Source: Eledone cirrhosa
Lineage: Eukaryota; Mollusca; Cephalopoda; Octopoda; Eledonidae
NCBI GenBank assembly: GCA_964016885.1
Contig: OZ024740.1
Coordinates: forward strand, 301,189,286-301,253,285
DNA: 64,000 bases
Direction of reading: 5' to 3'
Shown here: in pieces, positions 57,401-64,000 of the stretch
Numbering within the stretch: the first letter of the stretch is position 1
Layout of the letters: the number at the start of each line of letters is the position of its first letter
Translations under genes and position numbers: made by a program
Notes under the pieces: model-generated
The model's database searches: none
The model's input: the letters and a program-made list of their open reading frames with translations, nothing else
What the model was told of the DNA's origin: nothing

Positions 57401-58102
57401 CTCGTTCCCCCATGTCAGATTCTTTCATTTTCATCCATTCGATCATAATTTCATCCTTCAAGTTGGCAAGTTATTCATTTCTTTATCATTTACGATCTCA
57501 TTATTTTCATTTGGAGTTTCATCCTGAGCATGCACTCCCTCCACTTTTTCGCTCCTTTCTTTAATTTGTTCTGTTGCCAGTGATTCCGCCCCAACTCTGG
57601 GATTCGAAGTGTTACAGTTTACCTCGTTTTCACTGACACATGCTTCATTTTCCCTTCGCTGACTTTGTGCTACTAGCTTGATCTGATCAATTTCTATATC
57701 AGTTAGTAATTTTTTTCTTACAATATTTCTTCGTTCATTGGCTAGTTTGTTACTGTCAATATAGCCTCTGTTTTCGGGATGTTTCTTTTTCCAGTTGATA
57801 TATGTTTGCTCTGTATTCGATGTATTTGACGGGTAGTACATGGCAGTGTAGAAAGCCTCAAGGACTTCTTTATTATCTTCCCTTGACCATTTTTCTCTCT
57901 TTTTCTTTGGATTTCTTGGTGGTGAGCATGGAGGGCCAACAGTAGGAGTATTCCGGTTATGGGAGGTCTCCAGCTCCGAAGTGATGGGAAGGTTTGAACC
58001 ATTAGCTGATTTTTCGACCCCAGTCTGGTTCCTCTCTGAGGGACGCGGCCCTTTTTTACCCGGGTGACGGCCGATCCGGTATGAGATTTCATCATTAGAC
58101 AT
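54459..58102 (-). pseudogene. Dong-1 F reverse transcriptase with C-terminal RLE, single 7-base deletion
   Basis: ATG at 58102 opens 214 residues with a WSREDNKEV to LTDIEIDQ helical Myb/HTH-like segment (residues 72-140). A 7-base deletion near 57468 (relative to copy D) shifts the frame. The next frame gives 1000 residues: RT motif A WIDYKKAFD (Asp 383), motif [10 protein letters not shown] (444-452), motif C FYMDDLKLF (Asp 487-488), zinc finger C813-C816-H825-C830, RLE with PD 898-899 and Asp 914. A reverse transcriptase with a C-terminal CCHC and restriction-like nuclease, and no APE domain, defines the R2/R4/Dong/NeSL group. Insertion in TAA repeats favours Dong. All catalytic residues are present. 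Confidence 0.9.
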
Positions 58103-59182
58103 CCACTTTATTTTGTCGCGTTTTATCCTTATCCGCCAAGGGGTAATCTTTTCGTGTTACCACTTCTAGAACGAGTGTCAACCAAGACTAGAGGGGTCGT
58201 TCTACCCTAGAGACATGGCTATTCCCCGCCGGCCGCCATCCCGGTATTTCTTGGTCACGGGGTTTTCTTTTTGTTGTTTTTTTTTAAATTGTTATTATCA
58301 TGAGTGGTTCCTTAATGTGAGCATTGCGTGGCTTAAGAATGAAATTATTAATAATTGTCTCCACTCCAGGGACAAGGCCAGCAATCACCCAGTGCATTAC
58401 AATAATATAATATACTTTTTGTTGTAGTTGGCTGTTATTGCTGCTGGCTATGTCGGTGGTGGTGCCGGGGCTTTTTATATTGTTGGTGAGGAAGGGGTGA
58501 GCCAGCAGTCCCATAATTGTTGATGTAGACGTTTGTCCGTGGCAAGGTCACCAAGTCAATCTATTTATATCTTTTGCTAGCCTCTCTCTTGTCTAGTGCT
58601 ACCACCACCTTCCCTTTTCTCTCTCAAGTTAACAGGGGAATAGTGTCAGTAGCATTGAATGAGTGGTGGCGGCGATGATGGATGTGGTGGGGTGGTGGCA
58701 GCGGTGGTGTTGTGGTTACTGATATAGTATCTATGAGTTTGTGTTCGTATGTTTAATATATATTTTCATTATATTTTGTGTTGACATATTCCCGTAAAAT
58801 TTGAATTAAACATTTTTTAAAATTTGAGACAATAATAATAGTAATTATTATTATGATGCCGGTGAAGTTGCCGTTGTATTTAGTGTGATGGGATAGGTAG
58901 TGTATCAAGTTTCTGGTGTTGGTGAAATTGAAATTGCCGCTGTTCTATATAGTGTAGACAGAGGGTGTTTTGTTCCATTTATAACCATTTTCTTTTTTTG
59001 AATACAAAATATATAATACAAAATTGAATATTTGAGCGATATAACAATATAATATGGATCCGAAACTTTATGGGACCTCATTCGGTGCCTTTATGCAACA
59101 TTTGTGCTAAGAATTGTTCTTTCACAATTGATTTAAATATGTTAAAAATCAAAAAACTTACGGGAGCAATTTCGTGACGTTC
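58103..59182 (-). other. Dong-1 F 5'UTR/promoter region
   Basis: About 1.1 kb without ORF, collinear with copy D (45521-46667). It carries the TAGAGGGGTCGTTCTACCCTA hairpin (about 58189-58209), the SINE-like fragment near 58370, a GTG-rich stretch (58665-58710) and the block TTGAATATTTGAGCG. The end next to (TTA)n reads, on the minus strand, GAACGTCACGAAATTGCTCC. Confidence 0.62.
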
Positions 59183-59207
59183 TATTATTATTATTATTAT
59201 TATTATT
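59183..59207 (+). repeat. (TTA)n between Dong-1 F and LINE copy 3
   Basis: About 8 units. Both 5' ends meet here, head to head. Confidence 0.95.
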
Positions 59208-59416
59208 GGCGACCTACGTAGGAAATCGTATTATCGTGAGCTCCGCAAAGGTTTGTTATTTCCGTTTGTTTAAAAATTGCCATTTATGGAAAATTTTATT
59301 GTAAACTGTTTATAAGCACACATACATTGTTTTCCGAAAAGGACACCCAAAAAGATTGGGGCCTTGTGCCCAAAATTTTAACTTTTATTATTATCCAAAA
59401 ATTTCTTTGAAAAAAA

Positions 59417-61357
59417 ATGGCTAATTCCCCTCTGCACGAAGCAGCTGAAAGCCTTCCTCACAAAATAACACCTCACACCGACACCACCATTGTAAATGTT
59501 ACTACGTTTGCCAACACAAAAAAAAAAATATAAGCAGTAGCAATATTTTAAATTTGTCTCAGGCAGACATTCATTTCCCGCCATTACCAATGACTGCAGG
59601 TGTTAAACCCTCCACCACCACCACCGCCGCGACAACCACCACCAGCACCACCACCACCACCGCGACAACAGAAACAAAAGAAGAAAAAAATAAATTAACT
59701 CGTGACGTCGAAATGAAATCAAGCAAAATGGACTCTTCCCCACCAAAGACGACTGACGTCACAACCACCACAACTGAAAATAAAATTAATATTAACGATA
59801 GCAACAACAACAACAATGACATTATAAAACCGACCCTCAGTTTCGCCATCGTAGCAAAACAATTCGAAGCGTTCACGGTAACCCAAGAAGATTTAGAAAA
59901 TGCCAAACAAATGGTAAAGAAAGATGGGTACAGGGTCAGCCACCCCCCCCCCCCACACCTAATAAAATGGAGCATCGGCGCCTGTGCACCGTGTCGTATA
60001 GAACAATAAATGTAACTTCGCGCCGAGTGGAACGGGCATCCGAGTCCCAAATCCAAAAAGCTTTGGGACATGTGTGGGCAAGAAAAACCCATATCCGACG
60101 TGGGCAAAAGTATGGAACCGTGGATGTGCTCTTTGAAACACCAGAGGAGGCTAGAGAACACTCCATGGCCCCATTAAAAAGTGACGACCTCACACTCGTC
60201 CCAAGCTATTGTGTCAGAGACTCGTAAAGATCAGGGTGACCCACGTTCCACCGGCCATCGAAATTCCCTGGCTAATAGCGGCTGTCCTCACCGGCATCGA
60301 AGCCAACACGAAAATAATAGCAGTAGCAAAAGAAAAGCAGGAAAACTGGTCCGGATCTGGGATGGAGCTCCTGATCCAAGCGGACCAAAAAAGCATTGAG
60401 GAGATCCCAGAGGTAATATACCTCACTGACGGCAGCCACCTCACGGTAATTGTCGAGGGCAGAAGACCTAGGTGTGTCGTTTGTGGTGAAGGGACCCACC
60501 TAAGGGCTTTCTGCCCTCAGGCTAAAAGGTTGAGGCCACCTCTCCTACCCACCCCAGTGACAAAACCATCAACACCACCAGTAGCAGAGATGGCAGCAAC
60601 AACTGTAGCAGCAACAACAGAAGCAACTATAACAGCAACAACCCCAGCAACAGTAGCAAAACCAACACCACTACCACCACCAGCAAAACCAACACCACCA
60701 CCACCCAACGCTTCAGAACTAGCACCAGCGCCTACACCATCCACCACACCACAACCAAAACTAACGGCTGTGGAGGATTTTCCACTCCCCGGCCTATCAC
60801 AACTGGAGACAGATTGTGATGACGAGGAGTGGGAAACGATATCCGGAAAAAAAAAAAGAAACCAAAAAAGAAAAAATTCTCTTCCTTCCCCCTCCAAAAA
60901 CAAAATACAGAGGGAAACAAATAAACTAAGAAACAAAAAAGTTAGGACAGATATGCCACCATCCACACCAGCATCACCAACCCCATCAACCCAAACACCA
61001 ACACCATCACCATCATCATCCCCAGCACCACCATCACCTACACCACAAAAGTCACCAAAAAGCGAAACAGAAACAAACCCACAACAAACGCAAACAAAAC
61101 AAAACAACCAAAACGATACACACTACACAGCATTAAATTTGAACAACAAGCAATTATTACACTACATCCAACACAACACCAGCATCACAGAAAAAGACTA
61201 CACAACAACCCCAAAATTCACACCACCTCCACACATACAAATCACTCGCATCACACAGAAAACGTACATGACACTAAAACAAAAATTCCCCAAAGACATC
61301 GGAGACTTCCGACAAGCACTCTCCAGGAGGATTTATAAGGACATCCTTCCTGAGTAG
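59417..61357 (+). pseudogene. LINE copy 3 ORF1 (type A)
   Basis: ATG at 59417 (MANSPLHEAAESLPHK). There is an A-run break near 59525, then a Thr-rich linker and KPTLSFAIVAKQFE. The frame change before the core near 59950 is marked by a run of about 13 C. The core starts near 59967. A one-base loss near 60212 (relative to copy 1) breaks it again. From 60209 one frame of 382 codons gives VPPAIEIPW, the knuckle CVVCGEGTHLRAFC (near 60474-60515), the Pro/Thr-rich tail and YMTLKQKFPKDIGDF. It ends at a TAG at 61355 that shortens the C-terminus compared with copy 1. Confidence 0.78.
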
Positions 61358-61448
61358 GCCACAAGCAGTGAAAAGGATGGAAAAGCCGTCCTTCCCCTAC
61401 GAGAAGTAAGGTAAGTGGTCTTTCCCATCTTTTCCACTCCTTTTCAAC

Positions 61449-64000
61449 ATGACCTCACTCAGAATAGGCAGCATAAATGCGCGTGGCTTGGGGTCGTCAT
61501 GGAAGCAGGGCCACCTGCTCAACGACCTCAGGTCACTAAACATAGATGTAGTGGCCATCAGCGAGACCAGAATCTCCGAAGCACAGGCTTTCGCACCGAT
61601 CTTCGGCGGCTACGATGTGTACGCATCTCCCAGCCGTCCGGGATCGGGGGGAGGAGTTGCTGTGCTTTATCGGAGAGGTTTGGATCTTGCCATACGGGCC
61701 ATCTTCCTGGACCCAGAAGGTAAGTTGGTGGTGCTGGACGTGACCAGCGGAGACGGGCAAGCTTTCAGGTTAGTGGCCGTCTATGCCCCGACAGGAGCAG
61801 GGCGGCCTGATTTCTTCCGGCGTCTGGAGACCTTTCTTGGAACGTCCCGCTCTTTAGTGTTAGTGGGCGACTGGAACGGGATCTTAGATGCACGCTGGGA
61901 TTGTGTGGGATTAGTGGATAGGGAAGGAGGGTGCAAGAGTCTCACCAACCTGCTCAGACGTTTTGAACTGTCTGACAGGTACCGAATGGATTTCCCGAAT
62001 GTACCAATGTGGACTTGGACAAATCGCATAGGGTCATCCAGATCATATCTAGATAGAGTATTTTGTAGGGAAATAGATAGGTCTAGCATAGGCTGTCCAC
62101 AATTCAAGATAGTCAGCTACACGGACCACAAATTCGTGATCTGTGTGCTTGACTTAGATAGGCTTCATAGACGAGGACCCGGCTACTGGAAGCTAAACGC
62201 GTCCTTACCAGCGCGCAAGGCCTACAGAGACCGGATTAGCGAACTAGTTAAGCGGGCGTTGACGGGGGCCATCGTCAACAACAAGTGGTGGTTTGCTCTG
62301 AAAAGAGCAATTAGAATAGAGTCCATTAGGTTTAGTAAGACTTTAGCAATAGAGAAAAATAGAGCAGAGGGAGAATTAGTTAGAAAATTAGATGAGGCGC
62401 TTAGCAAAGGCATCGCGACCGACGTACTTGCGGCGAAATTGGCCCTTGACCAATTCTTCAATGCAAAGCACGAAGGCTGCGTTGTCAGAGCTAGGGTGCG
62501 TGCTCTCAGACACGAGGGGACGAAAGCCGTTGAATGGGCCCGAGTGGCGGAGGCGCGTCGTGGCAACAAGGCCACGATCGGGTCTTTGGTGGACCACGAC
62601 GGGCGCATGCTACTCGATCCCGGGCAAATGTGTGAAGCTTTTCAGCGACACTTCGCTCAACTGTTCGGGGGCAGTGGCGGGCCGGATCGAGGGATGGACT
62701 TTAGTGTCTACCTCGACGGACTGCCGCGGCTTTCGGCCACTGAGGCGGAGTGTTGCGAAAAGCCGATAACAACCGCTGAAGTACGGGATGCAATGACTAG
62801 TTGCACAAGGGGTAAATCGCCTGGTTTGGATGGTCTGCCCTATGAACTTTACGTACAAATGCCAAACTTGTTCGGAGGCCTCTTGGCGGACGTCTACTGC
62901 AACTGGCAACAGAACGGGAGAATTCCCAGCTCTGTGAGCCGAGGAGCGGTGGCGCTGCTGAGAAAGGATCCGAACAAGGGGGATAACATAGATAATTTTA
63001 GGCCCATAACTCTGCTAAACACAGAGTTCAAGATTTTGGCCAAGGTGCTAGCAAAGAGGTTGGCGCTTGTCGTTGGTGGTCTGGTGGGAGAGGCACAGAC
63101 ATGCGCCATTCCCGACAGATCCATCCACGACAACCTCCACCTCATGCGATACATCGTAGAGAGGGTAGCTAGGGAACCTGGCACGGGTGGGTCTTTGATC
63201 AATTTAGATCAGTCGAAAGCCTTCGATAGGGTCGACCATCGTTACCTAGCGGCAGTCCTGAGGGCGGCTAGCTTTGGGCCCGTCTTCAGAGGCTGGATCG
63301 CTGCCATGCACAGCGACATCTGCTCTGTAGTGAGAGTGAACGGTCACCTTTCGGAACCGTTCAACATCATGCGCTCGGTCCGCCAAGGATGTCCCCTCTC
63401 GTCCCTATTGTACGTATTGACTCTCGAGCCATTACTGCACAAGCTGGAGACGTTGAGGGGGGTCCCGCGCGAACTAGGATGCGGAAGATCCGTGTCAGCA
63501 TATGCCGACGATGTCACCGTAGTGGTGTCGAACGCCAAACACATCGAGGCGATCGGCACTACACTAAGAGAATACGAAGCGGTGACAGGAGCAATGATCA
63601 ACCAGGAAAAGTCAGTGGGCCTGCAGCTCGGCACCTGGAGAGGCAGGTCCATGCCGTCCAACAGCGTCGTCGGGCGCTGGACGGACGGACCGGTTAAATT
63701 GCTAGGGGTCTGGTTCGGTCCAGACCTCCAGACGGACAAAAACTGGGACGAGGTGACGAGCAGGGTGGCTTCTCTCACCCAGAAATGGGCCGAGAGGAAG
63801 CTATCCCTAAAAGGTCGAGCGGAGGTGGCGAATGCGTACATCGCATCCATCATCTACTACCGCCTGACCGTCGTACCTTGTCCTAAGCCCCGCCTGACTG
63901 CGCTGGAGCGTTTGCTCTTTCGCTTCTTGTGGAAGGGACGCGCTCCGATGGTCAGGCGGTCCATCTGCTGTCAACACCCGCTACGTGGATGGCTGGGCAT
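61449..64000 (+). CDS. LINE copy 3 ORF2 (APE endonuclease-reverse transcriptase), open to window edge
   Basis: From ATG 61449 the frame stays open for all 850 codons available. The start is chosen because it matches copies 0 and 2 and follows the ORF1 region. Endonuclease residues are as in copy 2 (SINARG, ISETR, VAVYAP, GDWN, YTDHKF). RT motifs NFRPITLLN, LDQSKAFDRVDH, RQGCPLSS and YADD (near 63501) are all present. The position of copy 2's stop is CAG here. The C-terminal zinc finger lies outside the window. The enzyme nicks DNA and copies its own RNA into the nick. It looks intact as far as visible, but ORF1 upstream is broken, so self-mobility is doubtful. Confidence 0.88.
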   Translation, partial: MTSLRIGSINARGLGSSWKQGHLLNDLRSLNIDVVAISETRISEAQAFAPIFGGYDVYASPSRPGSGGGVAVLYRRGLDLAIRAIFLDPEGKLVVLDVTSGDGQAFRLVAVYAPTGAGRPDFFRRLETFLGTSRSLVLVGDWNGILDARWDCVGLVDREGGCKSLTNLLRRFELSDRYRMDFPNVPMWTWTNRIGSSRSYLDRVFCREIDRSSIGCPQFKIVSYTDHKFVICVLDLDRLHRRGPGYWKLNASLPARKAYRDRISELVKRALTGAIVNNKWWFALKRAIRIESIRFSKTLAIEKNRAEGELVRKLDEALSKGIATDVLAAKLALDQFFNAKHEGCVVRARVRALRHEGTKAVEWARVAEARRGNKATIGSLVDHDGRMLLDPGQMCEAFQRHFAQLFGGSGGPDRGMDFSVYLDGLPRLSATEAECCEKPITTAEVRDAMTSCTRGKSPGLDGLPYELYVQMPNLFGGLLADVYCNWQQNGRIPSSVSRGAVALLRKDPNKGDNIDNFRPITLLNTEFKILAKVLAKRLALVVGGLVGEAQTCAIPDRSIHDNLHLMRYIVERVAREPGTGGSLINLDQSKAFDRVDHRYLAAVLRAASFGPVFRGWIAAMHSDICSVVRVNGHLSEPFNIMRSVRQGCPLSSLLYVLTLEPLLHKLETLRGVPRELGCGRSVSAYADDVTVVVSNAKHIEAIGTTLREYEAVTGAMINQEKSVGLQLGTWRGRSMPSNSVVGRWTDGPVKLLGVWFGPDLQTDKNWDEVTSRVASLTQKWAERKLSLKGRAEVANAYIASIIYYRLTVVPCPKPRLTALERLLFRFLWKGRAPMVRRSICCQHPLRGWLG

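Larger units (their letters stand above)
54319..59182 (-). mobile_element. Dong-1 copy F, full length (4.9 kb)
   Basis: The most complete Dong-type copy: 3'UTR (54319-54458), coding region (54459-58102) and 5'UTR (58103-59182). It is bounded by (ATT)n on the left and (TTA)n on the right. One long frame of 1000 codons is intact. Confidence 0.9.
59208..64000 (+). mobile_element. Tx1-like LINE copy 3 (ORF1 type A), runs off the window
   Basis: 5'UTR GGCGACCTACGTAGGAAATC as in copy 1, then ORF1 and ORF2. The 3' part lies outside the window. ORF2 is collinear with copy 2 at a constant offset of 12431 bases from its start to at least 63603, that is, without net indels. Confidence 0.88.

Noticed and set aside
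43731..59182. Segmental duplication of a Dong-1 plus LINE unit (43.7-52 kb versus 56.3-64 kb)
   Set aside because: The Dong-1 parts match, but the adjoining LINEs have different 5'UTR and ORF1 types. One simple duplication cannot explain it; separate insertions next to (TTA)n fit better.
22498..64000. TTA/TAA tracts and regular spacing as a CRISPR-like or satellite array
   Set aside because: The units between tracts are retrotransposons of different families and lengths with polymerase and nuclease motifs. They are not uniform spacers.

Overview
This is repeat-dense, AT-rich eukaryotic DNA. I find no host protein-coding gene, tRNA or rRNA that I can support. The mix suggests a mollusc, most likely a cephalopod of the octopus/squid type. 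It contains several LINE lineages, a Penelope-like element, a Helitron-like element and very abundant (TA)n, (TATC)n, (TATG)n and (TTA)n microsatellites. Near 11.33-11.49 kb there is a degraded repeat resembling a short element I remember as very common in cephalopod genomes. The taxonomic call rests on memory of such repeats and is an inference.

Layout, left half. 1-2.75 kb: a Penelope-like retroelement with reverse transcriptase and GIY-YIG endonuclease, whose 5' part is inverted. 5.12-11.05 kb: an old Tx1-like LINE (copy 0) lying inside a (TATC)n microsatellite, repeat on both sides. 11.33-11.49 kb: SINE-like relic. 13.2-14.07 kb: inverted-repeat element. 14.115-16.494 kb: a non-autonomous Helitron-like element with an internal GC-rich minisatellite. 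18.85-19.86 kb and 21.60-21.92 kb: foldback/MITE-like elements. The rest is microsatellite and unassigned AT-rich DNA.

Layout, right half (22.5-64 kb). About 41 kb is an almost uninterrupted chain of non-LTR retrotransposons joined to one another through (TAA)n/(TTA)n tracts. Two unrelated lineages take part. The first is an R4/Dong-like lineage with a C-terminal restriction-like endonuclease. It forms two families, here called Dong-1 (copies A, B, C on +; D, E, F on -) and Dong-2 (L on +; R and S on -). The second is the Tx1-like LINE with an N-terminal APE endonuclease (copies 1, 2, 3 on +). Dong-type copies always have TAA on their sense strand and the Tx1-like copies always have TTA, so the two lineages lie back to back on opposite strands of the same microsatellite. 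Dong-2 L and R form a near-perfect palindrome with arms of about 3.4 kb.

How the parts work together. Each insertion appears to leave microsatellite on both flanks and so re-creates landing sites. One Dong-2 fragment lies inside the (TTA)n tract at which LINE copy 1 begins. The Tx1-like copies have similar ORF2 but three different ORF1 modules. Dong-1 and Dong-2 share a similar 5' region although their proteins differ strongly. Dong-1 A/B/C look like products of unequal recombination. Most ORFs are broken. The least damaged are Tx1-like copy 3 ORF2 (open to the window edge), copy 2 ORF2 (one stop) and Dong-1 F (one 7-nt deletion). All identities were judged by eye.
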